Below are positions 47,592-57,798 of a stretch of DNA of 64,000 nt, in pieces. The position numbers were made by a program, and so were the translations under genes. Every line of letters begins with the position of its first letter. Position 1 is the first letter of the stretch. The DNA is from Stenotrophomonas sp. YIM B06876 (GTDB taxonomy: Bacteria > Pseudomonadota > Gammaproteobacteria > Xanthomonadales > Xanthomonadaceae), in the NCBI RefSeq assembly GCF_030711595.1, contig NZ_JAUJUJ010000001.1, positions 62,001 to 126,000 on the forward strand, written 5' to 3'. Under the pieces are notes generated by a model. It was not told the DNA's origin, did no database searches, and saw only the letters and a list, made by a program, of their open reading frames with translations.

Positions 47592-47837
47592 CTGCCGGGC
47601 GCCGCCGCAGGTTGATTCACATCGCCACGCAATCCCGGTACCGGGCGGACGCCGTGGATTCCACCCGACCACGCCGGCAGCCACCGCGGCGCGGCGCAGT
47701 GTGCACCCCGTCTTTCCGGGTTGCCGCAACGGAAAAGCGCTGCAGCCATCGCGCGGCCGCCCGGCGCACTTGCGCAAACCCACTGCGCTGCGGGCGATGC
47801 GGCAGCGGCCACCCGCCCCATCGCGCCGGGACCGGCC

Positions 47838-47869
47838 AAAAAACAACGCCCCGCGATGCGGGGCGTTGT
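47838..47869 (-). terminator. Intrinsic terminator of hisS
   Basis: On the minus strand a long perfect stem (acaacgccccgc/gcggggcgttgt with a 2-3 nt loop) is followed by six T residues, about 30 nt after the hisS stop codon. It isolates hisS from the his operon promoter. Confidence 0.93.
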
Positions 47870-47896
47870 CGAGGCGAAGCGAATGGCCGCGGTGGC

Positions 47897-49303
47897 TCAG
47901 CGCGCCATTGCGCGGGTCTGCTCCAGTTCCACCTGCAAGGTGCTGGCCAGCTCATCGCGGGCCACCTCGAACTGCTGCTCGCGCAGCAGATCCTTGACCG
48001 CGACCACCCCGCGCGCCAGTTCGTCCTCGCCGGCCAGCACCACAAAGCGGATGCCGGACTTGGCGGCGTACTGGAACTGCTTGCCAACCTTCTTCGGCTC
48101 CATCTGCACTTCGGTGTTGATGCCACCGGCGCGTAGTCGCCGGGCGATTTCGAGCGAATCGGCCAGGCCGCTTTCGTCCATCAACGCCACCATGGCCTGC
48201 ACGCTGCTGCTGTCGATGTCCTCGATCAGGCCGGCCTCGCGCAGCTGCCAGAACAGGCGGGTCAGGCCGATGGAAATGCCCACGCCCGGCAGCTTGGACT
48301 TGGTGTAATGGCTGGCCAGATCCTCGTAGCGGCCGCCCGAGCAGATCGAACCGATCTGCGGGTGATCGCTGAGCATGGTCTCGTAGACGGTGCCGGTGTA
48401 GTAGTCCAGGCCACGGGCGATGGAGAAATTCAGGCAGTACGCGCTTTCCGGCACGCCCAGCGCCTTGACCAGCTGCAGCACCTCGCGCAGCTCGGCCGCA
48501 CCGGTACGCAGCGCCTCGCTGGCCGCGTCACCGGCCTCGGCCAGCACCGCATCCAGCTGCGCCAGCGCATCGGCATGCGAGGACGAGCGCACTTCGACAA
48601 AGGCCAGGATGCGCGCGACCGCGTCTGCGGGCAGGCCGAAGTCCGGACCGACCAGGGTGTCACGCACGTAGTCGGCGCCGCGCTTGTCGAGCTTGTCGAC
48701 CTCGCGCAATACCAGCGCCTGCTGCTGCGGGTCGACCACGCCCTGGGCCTCGAAGAAGCCGCGCATCAGCTTGCGGTTGTTCAGCTGCACCGCGAAATCG
48801 CCGATCCCCAGCTCGGCAAACACCGCGTGGATCACCGCCAGCACTTCGGCGTCGTAGCGGATGTTCAACGCGTCCTTGCCGATCACGTCGATATCGCACT
48901 GGTAGAACTCGCGGAAGCGACCGCGCTGGGCGCGTTCGCCGCGATACACGCGCTGCATCTGGTAACGGCGGAACGGGAAGGTCAGCTCGTGCTCGTGCTC
49001 GGCCACGTAGCGCGCCAGCGGCACGGTCAGGTCGAAACGCAACGCCATTTCCGGCAGGGTGGTGTCACCGGTTCCAGCGGCGTTGGCCAGCGCGCCGGTG
49101 GATTGCACGAAGTACACCTGGCGCTCGGTCTCGCCGCCGGATTTGGTCAGCAGCACATCGGACAGCTCGAACACCGGCGTCTCCACCGGCAGGAACCCGA
49201 AGCGCTCGTAGTTGCGGCGGATGACGTCCAGCATGCGCTGGAACGCGATCTGCTCGCGCGGCAGCAATTCCATGATGCCGGGCGGGGTACGGGGCTTGAT
49301 CAC
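47897..49303 (-). CDS. hisS: Histidyl-tRNA synthetase
   Basis: A 468-residue class II aminoacyl-tRNA synthetase. Motif 2 ([25 protein letters not shown]), the histidine-binding [13 protein letters not shown] and motif 3 ([15 protein letters not shown]) are visible, followed by the anticodon-binding domain. The start is the GTG at 49303, because AGGAG lies eight bases upstream and the conserved IKPRTPPG follows; the ATG at 49345 is a less likely alternative. Transcribed in the same direction as the his operon but separated by a terminator. Confidence 0.96.
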   Translation of the reverse strand: MIKPRTPPGIMELLPREQIAFQRMLDVIRRNYERFGFLPVETPVFELSDVLLTKSGGETERQVYFVQSTGALANAAGTGDTTLPEMALRFDLTVPLARYVAEHEHELTFPFRRYQMQRVYRGERAQRGRFREFYQCDIDVIGKDALNIRYDAEVLAVIHAVFAELGIGDFAVQLNNRKLMRGFFEAQGVVDPQQQALVLREVDKLDKRGADYVRDTLVGPDFGLPADAVARILAFVEVRSSSHADALAQLDAVLAEAGDAASEALRTGAAELREVLQLVKALGVPESAYCLNFSIARGLDYYTGTVYETMLSDHPQIGSICSGGRYEDLASHYTKSKLPGVGISIGLTRLFWQLREAGLIEDIDSSSVQAMVALMDESGLADSLEIARRLRAGGINTEVQMEPKKVGKQFQYAAKSGIRFVVLAGEDELARGVVAVKDLLREQQFEVARDELASTLQVELEQTRAMAR

Positions 49304-49400
49304 GGGCGAAACTCCTGCAAAACGGGGGAATGAGCGGGACGCCAATTCTAGCCGGACGCTGCCCGCCAGGCCGCATGAAGTATCATCTGCCGCTTATCCG

Positions 49401-49412
49401 CCCCCCCCCCCC
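49401..49412 (+). repeat. Homopolymeric tract of 12 C
   Basis: Twelve consecutive C residues just before the FNR-type regulator, ending 10 nt before the ATG at 49423. The tract occupies the usual ribosome-binding position, and it would lie inside the reading frame if an upstream ATG (49375 or 49330) were used. Confidence 0.85.
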
Positions 49413-49422
49413 GCTGGACCCC

Positions 49423-50178
49423 ATGACCCGGCCCGATACCGGCACGCCCTCGCCCACTGCCGAGCCCTCCGCCACGGATGCGGCGGGCGGTCGCGAATGC
49501 CTGCAATGTTCGATCCGCCATCTGTCGGTGTGTTCGGCATTGTCGTGCGATGAAGTGCAGGCACTGGAAGCCATCACGGTGTCGCAACCGGTGCCGACCG
49601 GCGCCACCCTGGCACGCGCCGGCGAACCGCGCACCCACGTCTATACGGTGACCGACGGCGCACTGCGACTGGTCAGGACCCTGGCCGATGGCCGCCGCCA
49701 GGTGAGCGGCTTCGTGTTGCCCGGCGACTATCTCGGCCTGAGCGGCAGTGACAACCACCGCTATGACATCGAGGCGATCGCCGACAGCCGCGTCTGCCGG
49801 GTGCCGTTGTCGCAGATGAAGGAGCTGCGCCAGCGCTTCCCGCACCTGGAACGCAAGCTGCTGCAACGCGCCTGCCAGGAACTGGACGCCGCCCAGGACA
49901 ACGCGCTGGCGCTGGCACGGCTGCAGCCTATGGAAAAGCTGGCCGGCTTCCTGCTGCGGCTGGCCGACCGCGAAGCGCTGCTGCGGCCGTCTGGCAAGCG
50001 GGTGTCGCTGCCGATGGGCCGGGGCGATATCGCCGACCATCTGGGGCTGACGATGGAAACGGTCAGCCGCACGTTCACCAAGCTGCGGCAGCTGGGGCTG
50101 ATCGCGCTGCCGCAATTGAACCTGGTGGAAATCCTCGACCCCCTCGGGCTGAAGCAATTGGCGAGCAACGGGGTCTGA
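49423..50178 (+). CDS. FNR/ANR-type oxygen-responsive transcriptional regulator
   Basis: A 251-residue Crp/Fnr-family regulator. Cysteines at 26, 29 and 37 (C-x2-C-x7-C, in ECLQCSIRHLSVC) plus Cys125 (DSRVCRVP) form the ligand set of the FnrL/ANR group for an oxygen-labile [4Fe-4S] cluster. A cNMP-fold domain follows, then a C-terminal helix-turn-helix (GDIADHLGLTMETVSRTFTKL) with the E-x2-S-R contacts that read TTGAT half-sites. It should activate genes for low-oxygen respiration; the box at 13313 is a candidate target. The start is uncertain: ATG 49423 follows a 12-C tract and has no good ribosome site. Confidence 0.88.
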   Translation: MTRPDTGTPSPTAEPSATDAAGGRECLQCSIRHLSVCSALSCDEVQALEAITVSQPVPTGATLARAGEPRTHVYTVTDGALRLVRTLADGRRQVSGFVLPGDYLGLSGSDNHRYDIEAIADSRVCRVPLSQMKELRQRFPHLERKLLQRACQELDAAQDNALALARLQPMEKLAGFLLRLADREALLRPSGKRVSLPMGRGDIADHLGLTMETVSRTFTKLRQLGLIALPQLNLVEILDPLGLKQLASNGV

Positions 50179-50235
50179 TCGCCCTTTGATGCTGGCCCAC
50201 GCATAATCGCCAGCGTCACCCGACCTGGAACGGCG

Positions 50236-50793
50236 ATGCGAACCTGCCTGATCCTCGTGCTTTGCCTGGTTTCGGCTACACCAGCGGCATTGGCCTGCTT
50301 GCCCCCGCCGCCGAGCGCGCGGACCTTTGCAGACGCGCTGAAGACGTCCACGTCCACGTTCGTGTTTCGGCTGGACAGCGCGACCTATGTCCGCCAGCAG
50401 CTGGGAAGCAGTGTTTATACCGAATGGGTCGACGGGGAGATCACGGTGATCCAGACCCTGCACGGCAATCCCACCGGCTACCGCACACTGCGCTTCTATA
50501 GCGGCTGGTGCGGTGGCGTTAACCTGGTGGTAGGCCATCACTACCTGATTGCCACGCATGCCCGAGGCCCGCGGATCGAGCTCGACTTCGACGACCCCTC
50601 GTTATTTGACCTCGACGGCTTTTACGACCCGGCACGAAAACAGCGCAACCTGCGCTCGGTCTTTGTACTTCCGGTAATTCAAGCCCTGTACGCCGGCAAG
50701 CCCTTACCCGTGCCATTTCCGCCAACGAATATTGCAGCCCGTACAGTGCCGCAACCCGACCCCACACCTACCGCGCCGATAAAGCGCAAGTAG
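50236..50793 (+). CDS. Secreted protein of unknown function, possibly NTR-like
   Basis: A 185-residue exported protein with a signal peptide (MRTCLILVLCLVSATPAALA) directly followed by Cys. Mature features are VFRLDSATYVRQ, a central ITVIQTLHGNPTGYRTLRFYSGWCGGVNLVVGHHYLIATH and a Pro/Thr-rich tail. The alternating beta strands with WCG and G-x2-YLI resemble netrin/TIMP-like (NTR) beta-barrels, but I cannot confirm this by eye. Alone between the FNR-type gene and thrC. Function unknown. Confidence 0.7.
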   Translation: MRTCLILVLCLVSATPAALACLPPPPSARTFADALKTSTSTFVFRLDSATYVRQQLGSSVYTEWVDGEITVIQTLHGNPTGYRTLRFYSGWCGGVNLVVGHHYLIATHARGPRIELDFDDPSLFDLDGFYDPARKQRNLRSVFVLPVIQALYAGKPLPVPFPPTNIAARTVPQPDPTPTAPIKRK

Positions 50794-50825
50794 GCGATAT
50801 CAGTCAGACCGGCAGGCGGCCGACT

Positions 50826-52124
50826 TCAGCCGAGCAAGCAGGTGCGCAGGGCGTCGTACTGCGGGGCGCAGGGTTCTGCATGGGCCGGGCGCTGCAGCAG
50901 TTCGGCCAAGGCCGCCGGCACCGGCACCTCGCGACCGATCAGCGGCTCGACCACCGCTTCGAACTTGGCCGGGTGTGCGGTGGCGGCCACCGCCCAGTCC
51001 TGGTCCGCCGCCGCCTCACCACTGGCGCGCAACTGCGCAAGCACGTGGAGGGCGGTGGCAGTATGCGGACAGAACACTTCGCCCTGGTTTTCGAAGCGAT
51101 GGCGGATGGTGGCGCGGATGGCATCGTCGTCCACCGCGCGCGCGATGAACGCCGCGCGCAGGGCGGCATCGTCACCGCGATAGAACCCGCGCAGCCGTTC
51201 GAAATTGCTCGGCGCGCCGACATCCATCGCATTGGCCAGCGTCGCCACACTGGGCATCGGCACGTAGTCGCCCCCGGCGAAATAATCCGGCAGTACCCGG
51301 TTGGCATTGGTGGCCAGCACGATGCGTCCCAGCGGCACACCGAGCTGGCGCGCCAGCACCGCCGCCATCGCATTGCCGAGATTGCCGGTGGGAATCACCA
51401 GGTTCAGCGGCTTGCCGTGCCGCGCCTGATGCTGGAGCGCGGCATCGGCGTAATAGCCCATCTGCGGCAGCAGGCGGCCCAGGCTGATGCTGTTGGCCGA
51501 ACTCAGCGGCCGCCGCGCCTGCAGGTCGGCATCGCCGAGCGCCTGCTTGACCATCGCCTGGCAGTCATCGAACGAGCCGGCCACCCGCAGCGCACGGATG
51601 TTGCCGCCCAGGCAGCCCAGCTGGTGGGCCTGTCGCGGCGACACGCGCCCGTCCGGATACAGCACCACCACCTGCAACCCCGGCTGGCGATGGAACGCGG
51701 CGGCCACGGCGGCGCCGGTATCGCCGGAGGTGGCGACCACGACCGTCAGCGGCCGGCCGTTGCCGCCCCGCAAGCGCGACAGGCTGGCGGCGAGGAAGCG
51801 GGCGCCGAAATCCTTGAATGCGGCGGTCGGGCCGTGGAACAGTTCCAGCACGTGGTCGCCGGGGGTCGCCAGTGGCCGCAGCGGCGCCGGGAAATCGAAC
51901 GCCTCGCTGCAGATCGCGGGCAGCTCGCCTGCAAGCACATCGCCCGCAAAGAACGGCTGCAGCAGCGTGGCGGCGGTCTGCGCCAGCGAAGCGCCCGGTT
52001 GCAGCGCGCGCGCCGGCGGCATCTGTTCGGGCACATACAGGCCGCCATCGGGGGCGAGCCCGGCGGCGATGGCCTGGCTGAGCGTGGCGACAGGGGCGTT
52101 GCCGCGGGTGGAAATGAAGTTCAT
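50826..52124 (-). CDS. thrC: Threonine synthase
   Basis: The 432-residue PLP enzyme converting O-phosphohomoserine to threonine. It starts MNFISTRGNAPVATLSQAIAAGLAPDGGLYVPE; the PLP lysine is in HGPTAAFKDFGARF, and the phosphate-binding and cofactor loops in VVATSGDTGAAVA and IPTGNLGNAMAA. Last gene of the thrABC operon, 38 nt after thrB. Confidence 0.97.
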   Translation of the reverse strand: MNFISTRGNAPVATLSQAIAAGLAPDGGLYVPEQMPPARALQPGASLAQTAATLLQPFFAGDVLAGELPAICSEAFDFPAPLRPLATPGDHVLELFHGPTAAFKDFGARFLAASLSRLRGGNGRPLTVVVATSGDTGAAVAAAFHRQPGLQVVVLYPDGRVSPRQAHQLGCLGGNIRALRVAGSFDDCQAMVKQALGDADLQARRPLSSANSISLGRLLPQMGYYADAALQHQARHGKPLNLVIPTGNLGNAMAAVLARQLGVPLGRIVLATNANRVLPDYFAGGDYVPMPSVATLANAMDVGAPSNFERLRGFYRGDDAALRAAFIARAVDDDAIRATIRHRFENQGEVFCPHTATALHVLAQLRASGEAAADQDWAVAATAHPAKFEAVVEPLIGREVPVPAALAELLQRPAHAEPCAPQYDALRTCLLG

Positions 52125-52162
52125 GGCACTCCGTGGGAAAACGGATCGGGGCAAGGGGGCCA

Positions 52163-53083
52163 TCACAGCAGCCGCGCGGCGGGCGAATTGAGCGGCGATA
52201 CCCAGCCCTGGCTGTCGAATCCGGCGGCGGCGAACGCCGACTGCACCGGCGCCCGTGCGGCCAAGGCGGCAGCGCCGGTTTCAAACCAGCCGAACACGCT
52301 GGGCCCGGCGCCAGAGATGCTGGCGCCCATCGCTCCGGCTTCCAGCAGCGCACACTTGGCGGCGGCAAATCCGCCAATCAACGGTGCCCGCCGCGGTTCG
52401 ACCAGCACATCGGCCAGGCCCGCGCGTACCAGCGCCGCGTCGGCGCTGTGGCAGCCGGTCAGCACCAGCGCCAGGTTGGCGCTCTGCGCGACAAATTCCT
52501 GCAGCGCGTAACTGCCCTGCAATGCCACGCGGGCGCGGCGGGTTTCCAGCACCGCGTCCGGATGCACCAGCAGGCTGTGCCAGGCGTCCGGCACCGGGAT
52601 GCGGATGATCCGCTCGGCCGTGGCCAGCACCAGCCCGCCCAGCAGCATCGGCCCGAGGTTGTCGCCATGCCGCCCGCCACTGGCCACCGCCTCGCCCGCC
52701 AGCGCGAATGGATACAGCACCTCGCGCGCGAGCGGCTGCTCCAGCAAGGCATTGGCGGCCACCAGCGCCGCCACGCACGAGGCCGCCGAACCGCCCATGC
52801 CCGACCCCAGCGCAATGCCCTTGTCGATTTCAATCTCGAATCCGAACGGCAGCTGCAACGCCTCGCGCAGCGCGATCAACGCCGCCCCGGCGGTATTGGC
52901 CGGTGCATCCAACGGCAGGTCCACGGTAGTGCCGCGGATGGCTGAGATGCGCACTTCCAGCGCATCGATGCGGCGCACCGCCACGGTATCGCCGACCCCG
53001 GCAATGGCATGGCCGAGAATGTCGAACCCCACCGCGACATTGCCGACCGATGCCGGTGAAAACGCCCGGATCCAGCCGCTCAC
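52163..53083 (-). CDS. thrB: Homoserine kinase
   Basis: A 306-residue GHMP kinase phosphorylating homoserine. It shows the N-terminal [18 protein letters not shown], the ATP-binding [19 protein letters not shown] and the C-terminal [16 protein letters not shown]. It starts at the GTG at 53083, overlapping the thrA stop as GTGA. Confidence 0.97.
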   Translation of the reverse strand: MSGWIRAFSPASVGNVAVGFDILGHAIAGVGDTVAVRRIDALEVRISAIRGTTVDLPLDAPANTAGAALIALREALQLPFGFEIEIDKGIALGSGMGGSAASCVAALVAANALLEQPLAREVLYPFALAGEAVASGGRHGDNLGPMLLGGLVLATAERIIRIPVPDAWHSLLVHPDAVLETRRARVALQGSYALQEFVAQSANLALVLTGCHSADAALVRAGLADVLVEPRRAPLIGGFAAAKCALLEAGAMGASISGAGPSVFGWFETGAAALAARAPVQSAFAAAGFDSQGWVSPLNSPAARLL

Positions 53084-55593
53084 AGTCGCGCCCCTTCACC
53101 GGCGGCGACCCGCAGTACGTCGGCAAAAACACCGGCGGCGGTGACCTCCGGACCGGCACCCGGGCCCTGCACCACCAGCGGGTTGTCGCAGTACCGGCGG
53201 GTGGTGAACTGGACCACGTTGTCGGTCAGGCGCAGGTTGGCGAAGGCGTGATCGGCCGGCAGTTCCACCAGGCCGACACTGGGTGCCAGCGTCGGCGACA
53301 GTTGCGCGACATAGCGCAGCACATTGCCGCGCGATCTGGCCCCAGCCAGGCGCCGGGCCAACGCCGCATCCATCCGGGACAGCTGATCCATGAACGCCTC
53401 CACGCTGTTCTGCCGCAGCGATGCCGGCACCAGGCTTTCCACGCTCACGTCCTGCAGGCTCAATTCGCGCCCGGCCTCGCGCGCCAGGATCACCAGCTTG
53501 CGCGCCACATCCACGCCGGACAGATCATCGCGCGGGTCCGGTTCGGTATACACCATCGCCCGCGCCTGGGTGACCAGTGCCGAGAACGGGACGCTGCCAT
53601 CGTACTTGTTGAACAGCCATGCCAGCGTGCCGGAGAAGATGCCGGCAATCGCGGTGACTTCATCGCCGGTATCGACCAGATCGCGCAGCGTGGTGATGAC
53701 CGGCAAACCGGCCCCGACCGTGGCCTCGTAGCGGAACCGCGCGCCGCTGCCCTGCGCTGCCGCGTGGATGGCCTGGTAGCGATCCAGCGGCCCGGCGCCG
53801 GCCTGCTTGTTCGGTGTGACCACATGGATGCCCGCCGCCAGCCACGCCGCATAGTGATCGGCCACCTCACTGCTGCCACTGCAGTCGATGATCAGGCTGT
53901 GCGGCAACCGCGCCGACAGCAGATGCGCGGTGAACCGCTCCAGATCCGCCGGCTGGCTGGCTGCCGAATCGAAGGCCGGCTTCCAGTCATCCTGCAATCC
54001 GCGCTGATCGAGCAGCATGCGGCTGCGCGAGGCGACCGCGCGCAGGCGCAGATCCAGCCTGGCCTTGGCCAGCAACTGCGGCTGGGCGAGGCGCAACTGC
54101 TGCAGCAGCGCCGCACCGACATTGCCCGGTCCGATCACCCCGACCGAGAAGGTCTGTGGCGACAGCCAGAAGCCGGCATGCGCCGCGCGCAGCGCCTTGG
54201 TGGCGTCGTGGCTGTCGATCGCCACCGAGATGTTGCGCTCGGACGAGCCCTGCGCGATCGCCAGGATGTTGACCTGCGCCCGCCCCAGCGATTCAAACAG
54301 GCGCGCGGCCACGCCCGGCTGCCCGGCCATGCCGTCGCCCACCGCCGCCAGCACGCTGATGCCGGGCGTCAGCTGCACCCGCTGCACCTGGCCCAGCGCC
54401 AGCTCATGGGCGAAGGCCTGCAGCAGGGAATCCCGCGCGCGGGTCGATTCGGCCTGCTTGATCACGCAGCAGATCGAATGCTCCGAGGAGCCCTGGGAAA
54501 TCATCACCACCGACACCTGCGCGTTGCGCAATGCGGCGAACACCCGCTCGGCGGTACCCGGCACGCCGATCAGGCCGGTGCCTTCCAGGTTCAGCACCGC
54601 CAGATCCGGACTCAGGGTCAGCCCCTTGATCGGCCCGCTGCTGGCACTGCTGGCGGTGATGCGGGTGCCCGGATGATCGGGATGGAAGGTGTTGCGGATG
54701 ATGATCGGCAGACCGCGCGCGATCGCCGGCGACATCGTCTGCGGATGCACCACCTTGGCGCCGAAATAGGCCAGCTCGCAGGCCTCGTCATAACTGAGGG
54801 TGCCCAGCTGCACCGCCTCGGGCACGATGCGCGGATCGGCCGACAGCACGCCATCGACATCGGTCCAGATATGCAGCTCGTCGGCATTGAACAGCGCAGC
54901 GAAGATCGCACCGGAAAAATCACTGCCATTGCGGCCCAGCGTGGTGACGTGATCGTCGCGGTCGCGGGCGACAAAGCCGGTGACCACCACCCGTTTCTGC
55001 GGATGCTGCCGCCGCCATGTGGCCAGCCGTTGCGCGCTCAGCGCCCAGTCCACATCCACGCCCAGTTCGCCATGGCCGACCACCAGCACTTCACGCGCAT
55101 CCAGCACCGCGCAGTCCTCGCCGAGCGCCTGCAGGTGGTGGCCGAGCAGATGCGCGGAAAACACCTCCCCCAGCCCCTGCACCCGGTCCCGCACCTCGCG
55201 CGGCAGCTCGCCGATCACCGCCAGCGCGCCGAGGATTTCAGCCAGATGGTCGAAGCGCGCATCCAGCCATTCCACCGTGGCGCCGGCATGCTCGCCCAGC
55301 AGCGATGCCGCCGCAGCGCCATGGCGGGCGCGGATGTCATGCCAGTGATCCCGCCAGTCGGCCTGGTTGCAGGCGGCCCGTTCAGCCAGGGTGATCAGCG
55401 CATCGGTGACGCCTTTCATCGCCGACACCACAGCAACCTGCATGTGCTCGTCGCGGGCCAGCAGCAATTGCGCGACGTGGCGGTAGCGATCGGCATCGGC
55501 CAGCGAGGTACCGCCAAACTTGTGCACCAGCGTGCGCGGCGCGGCAACGGGAGCCTCGGCGACCACGGGGTTTGCAGCAGCAACAGACGACAT
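53080..55593 (-). CDS. thrA: Bifunctional aspartate kinase/homoserine dehydrogenase I
   Basis: An 837-residue fusion catalysing the first and third steps of threonine synthesis. The N-terminal aspartokinase has [18 protein letters not shown] and [32 protein letters not shown]. The ACT modules lie in the middle ([30 protein letters not shown]), and the C-terminal homoserine dehydrogenase begins [19 protein letters not shown] and contains the catalytic-region [17 protein letters not shown]. Threonine feedback is expected. The ATG at 55593 gives the usual family start; the upstream open frame runs into the leader region. Confidence 0.97.
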   Translation of the reverse strand: MSSVAAANPVVAEAPVAAPRTLVHKFGGTSLADADRYRHVAQLLLARDEHMQVAVVSAMKGVTDALITLAERAACNQADWRDHWHDIRARHGAAAASLLGEHAGATVEWLDARFDHLAEILGALAVIGELPREVRDRVQGLGEVFSAHLLGHHLQALGEDCAVLDAREVLVVGHGELGVDVDWALSAQRLATWRRQHPQKRVVVTGFVARDRDDHVTTLGRNGSDFSGAIFAALFNADELHIWTDVDGVLSADPRIVPEAVQLGTLSYDEACELAYFGAKVVHPQTMSPAIARGLPIIIRNTFHPDHPGTRITASSASSGPIKGLTLSPDLAVLNLEGTGLIGVPGTAERVFAALRNAQVSVVMISQGSSEHSICCVIKQAESTRARDSLLQAFAHELALGQVQRVQLTPGISVLAAVGDGMAGQPGVAARLFESLGRAQVNILAIAQGSSERNISVAIDSHDATKALRAAHAGFWLSPQTFSVGVIGPGNVGAALLQQLRLAQPQLLAKARLDLRLRAVASRSRMLLDQRGLQDDWKPAFDSAASQPADLERFTAHLLSARLPHSLIIDCSGSSEVADHYAAWLAAGIHVVTPNKQAGAGPLDRYQAIHAAAQGSGARFRYEATVGAGLPVITTLRDLVDTGDEVTAIAGIFSGTLAWLFNKYDGSVPFSALVTQARAMVYTEPDPRDDLSGVDVARKLVILAREAGRELSLQDVSVESLVPASLRQNSVEAFMDQLSRMDAALARRLAGARSRGNVLRYVAQLSPTLAPSVGLVELPADHAFANLRLTDNVVQFTTRRYCDNPLVVQGPGAGPEVTAAGVFADVLRVAAGEGARL

Positions 55594-55646
55594 CGGATGG
55601 AACCTCGGCTGGAGGCCCCGGACACGTATCAGCGAATGAGGGTGTT

Positions 55647-55714
55647 CCCGCATCCTGATCCGGGTGCGGGGCCGTGGTTTTCGGAAATTACGCGAAGACG
55701 ACGGCCCGCACCGG
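55647..55714 (-). promoter_or_regulatory. Candidate thr attenuator: alternative hairpins
   Basis: Three segments on the minus strand: A (55701-55714, ccggtgcgggccgt), B (55660-55675, acggccccgcacccgg) and C (55647-55652, tgcggg). A can pair with B over 14 bp with two bulged C, while B also pairs with C, so the two hairpins exclude each other. A lies within the codons of the leader peptide. The B:C hairpin is not followed by a T run, so whether the switch acts on transcription or on thrA translation is open. Confidence 0.5.
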
Positions 55715-55825
55715 GCGAGTGGTGACGGTAATGATGGTGGTGATGGTGAATGCAGCCGCGCGGCACGCCGGCAGCCCGCTGGCGGGCGGCAGATCGGGCA
55801 GTGCAAGCGTCTGGACGGCATTCAT
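55688..55825 (-). CDS. thrL: thr operon leader peptide
   Basis: A 45-codon reading frame 95 nt before thrA. It begins MNAVQTLALPDLPPASG and ends with the run TITTIITVTT followed by RPVRAVVFA. Ten consecutive codons are Thr, Ile or Val, like the thrL control peptide of E. coli, so ribosome stalling on scarce charged tRNA-Thr/Ile could regulate thrABC. No good ribosome site is visible before the ATG. Confidence 0.75.
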   Translation of the reverse strand: MNAVQTLALPDLPPASGLPACRAAAFTITTIITVTTRPVRAVVFA

Positions 55826-55904
55826 GGATCTAGAGGACACCAGCGGCGAAGCCACTGTCAAGTGTTGCGGCGCAAAAGATCCGGAGTAGACATCGTCTGC
55901 GAAC

Positions 55905-55933
55905 ATGTAATTAAAAGTTGCAAATGTCATCAA
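55905..55933 (-). promoter_or_regulatory. Possible thr operon promoter
   Basis: On the minus strand, TTGATG (55928-55933), a 17-nt spacer and TTACAT (55905-55910), in the only AT-rich patch upstream of the leader peptide. Transcription would begin near 55898, about 70 nt before the leader start codon. Confidence 0.45.
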
Positions 55934-56072
55934 CTTCGAACATCGCGCATCTGGCGAGGATCGGGCGGCAAAATCAGGCCGGTCCGCTACGCGGGCCCAT
56001 TGATGGCCACTCATGGCCCCCGCCCGTGGCGACCTTCCAATCCACAGCCCGGGCAGGGCCCGCTGCGCGGGA

Positions 56073-57008
56073 TCAGCCGCCCGGCACCGGTGCCAACCCC
56101 GCCACCGGCCGGTGCGCCAGCGCACACAGCATCACCCCACCCACCAGCAAGCCCACCGCCAGCAGCTCCAGGCCGGTGGGCCAACGCTGTTGCCACACAA
56201 AGCCGTAAAGCAGCGCGAACAGGGTTTCAAAAACAATCATCTGCCCGCTCAATGTAAGCGGCAGCAGGCGGCTGGCCCGGTTCCAGCAGGCATTGCCCAG
56301 GATCGAGGCGAATACCGCCACGGCCGCCGCCACCGCCCAGAACCCCCACCATTGCGACGCGCTGTGCGCCGGGCCAGCGCTGAACGCCCACGGCACCAGC
56401 AGCAATGCCAGCCCGCCGGTCGCCACCCCGGTCAGCAACGACCAGTCATGGCCGGAGATGTCGGAACACCGCCCCAGCCACCGTGAATTGCCCACCGAAT
56501 ACAGGGTCCACGCGACCAGTGCCCCCACCGCGCACAGCAGTCCCAGCAGACGCCCGGCCATGGTGCCGCCGGCCTGTGACCCGGCCAATGCCGCATAACC
56601 CATCAATCCGACCCCGGCAACGCACAGGACCAGCGACGGCGCCAGCCGGGCCAGCGGCACAGCCCCGGCCTCGCGCGCGCCCACCACCGCCACCAAAACC
56701 GGCACCATGCCGACGATCAACGAGGCGGCCGCGCCTCCACTCAATTGCACGGCCATCGCCAGCAGCACGAAATACACCAGATTGCCGAGCAGACTCAGCC
56801 AGGTCAGCGCTCCCCATTCCTGCCGCCCCACCCTGGCCCTGAGCGCCGGCCAGCGCGGCGCCAGCAACAGCAGCGCGAGGGCGCCATAGATCAGATAACG
56901 GGCAGCGGCCAATTGCACCGGCGAAAAACCGGACAGCACCGCAGGCGCCAGGAACACCAGCCCCCAAAGCGCGCCCGCGGCCACGCCATTGGCGGTGCCA
57001 TTCCACAT
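56073..57008 (-). CDS. EamA/DMT superfamily transporter
   Basis: A 311-residue inner-membrane protein with about ten hydrophobic segments arranged as two EamA repeats (TANGVAAGALWGLVFLAPAVLSG at the start; GFWAVAAAVAVFASILGNACWNRASRLLPLTLSG in the second half). It probably exports a small metabolite; the substrate is unknown. The ATG at 57008 is favoured; a GTG four codons upstream, which sits just after GGAGGG, is possible. Upstream of, and in the same direction as, the thr operon. Confidence 0.82.
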   Translation of the reverse strand: MWNGTANGVAAGALWGLVFLAPAVLSGFSPVQLAAARYLIYGALALLLLAPRWPALRARVGRQEWGALTWLSLLGNLVYFVLLAMAVQLSGGAAASLIVGMVPVLVAVVGAREAGAVPLARLAPSLVLCVAGVGLMGYAALAGSQAGGTMAGRLLGLLCAVGALVAWTLYSVGNSRWLGRCSDISGHDWSLLTGVATGGLALLLVPWAFSAGPAHSASQWWGFWAVAAAVAVFASILGNACWNRASRLLPLTLSGQMIVFETLFALLYGFVWQQRWPTGLELLAVGLLVGGVMLCALAHRPVAGLAPVPGG

Positions 57009-57576
57009 CCGCCGCGTCACCCCTCCATCCTGTCGGTCCGGAACCGGCCGCCAGCCCTCCGCCGGCGGCCTTGCGTGTGCATCGGCCACCACGCAGCGCA
57101 TCGTGAATACGGCGGCCATTGGCGCGCGGGTACGCCAGGCAGGCATGGCAGATCGATCGGGATCATGGGAGGCGACGCGACATCAACATCAGGCACAAGG
57201 AAGAAAACCCGCCGCGCACAACTGGGAACATGATCCGCGGGCGGCGAAGCGCAATTTTAGCCCACCCTTGCGCAGCGATCAGCCGATGCCAACCGCGAAG
57301 CCACAACAGAGGCCTCTTCAGCCGGCAAACAGGAAGGCCCCGCATCCTGCCGGGGCCTGCGGCCCGGTCGAGACACCCCGCACGGTTGCCGGCAGCGATG
57401 CAGCGCCCCGGGTCGGAGCGGTCCTGGTGTCGATCACGAAACGATCCTTGTCGTCGCTTCCCAGCATCCGCCCGTAGGCCTGGCTGATGTCCTGCATCAC
57501 AACCATTTCGACGAAGCAGCGCCCCGCCTTGCGCTAGGCTGCGGCTTCAAACCAAACAACCCGAATGGAGGGCGAG
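57009..57576. other. Intergenic region with a hairpin
   Basis: No convincing gene. A minus-strand frame at 57318-57506 could encode 62 residues with acceptable codon use (MQDISQAYGRMLGSDDKDRF...), but it has no recognisable domain. A perfect 8-bp hairpin (57335-57358, aggccccg/cggggcct) lies inside its end and is followed on the minus strand by tcctgttt. It may be a weak terminator. Confidence 0.45.
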
Positions 57577-57798
57577 ATGGAAAACGGATTGCTGGAAGAC
57601 ATCAGGGCGCTGCTGATCGGCAAGCGAGCCAGAGAGGTTCGGATCAACCTGCAAAAGGCGCAGTCCGACGACGACATCGAGGAGATCGAGATCGAAGGCG
57701 AGATTCATCGGGTGCTGACCCATGAAGCCGGAATGCGCTCAGCCGTGAGGGAACTGCAGGACAACAGGAAGTTCATCGCCGAACTTCTCAAGAGCTGA
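57577..57798 (+). CDS. Small acidic protein of unknown function
   Basis: A 73-residue soluble protein, highly charged and predicted mostly helical, with an acidic centre (QSDDDIEEIEIEGEIHRVLTHEAG) and a basic helix before it (GKRAREVRINLQKA). GGAGGG lies four bases before the ATG at 57577. A second ATG at 57565 overlaps that ribosome site and would add four residues. Family not recognised. It stands alone upstream of tRNA-Arg. Confidence 0.65.
   Translation: MENGLLEDIRALLIGKRAREVRINLQKAQSDDDIEEIEIEGEIHRVLTHEAGMRSAVRELQDNRKFIAELLKS

Noticed and set aside
47538-47896. his operon leader peptide with histidine codons
   Set aside because: The predicted transcript leader is about 20 nt and no His-rich short frame is present upstream of the regulator gene.
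57318-57506. 62-codon minus-strand gene
   Set aside because: No ribosome site, domain or operon partner; kept only as a remark in the intergenic entry.
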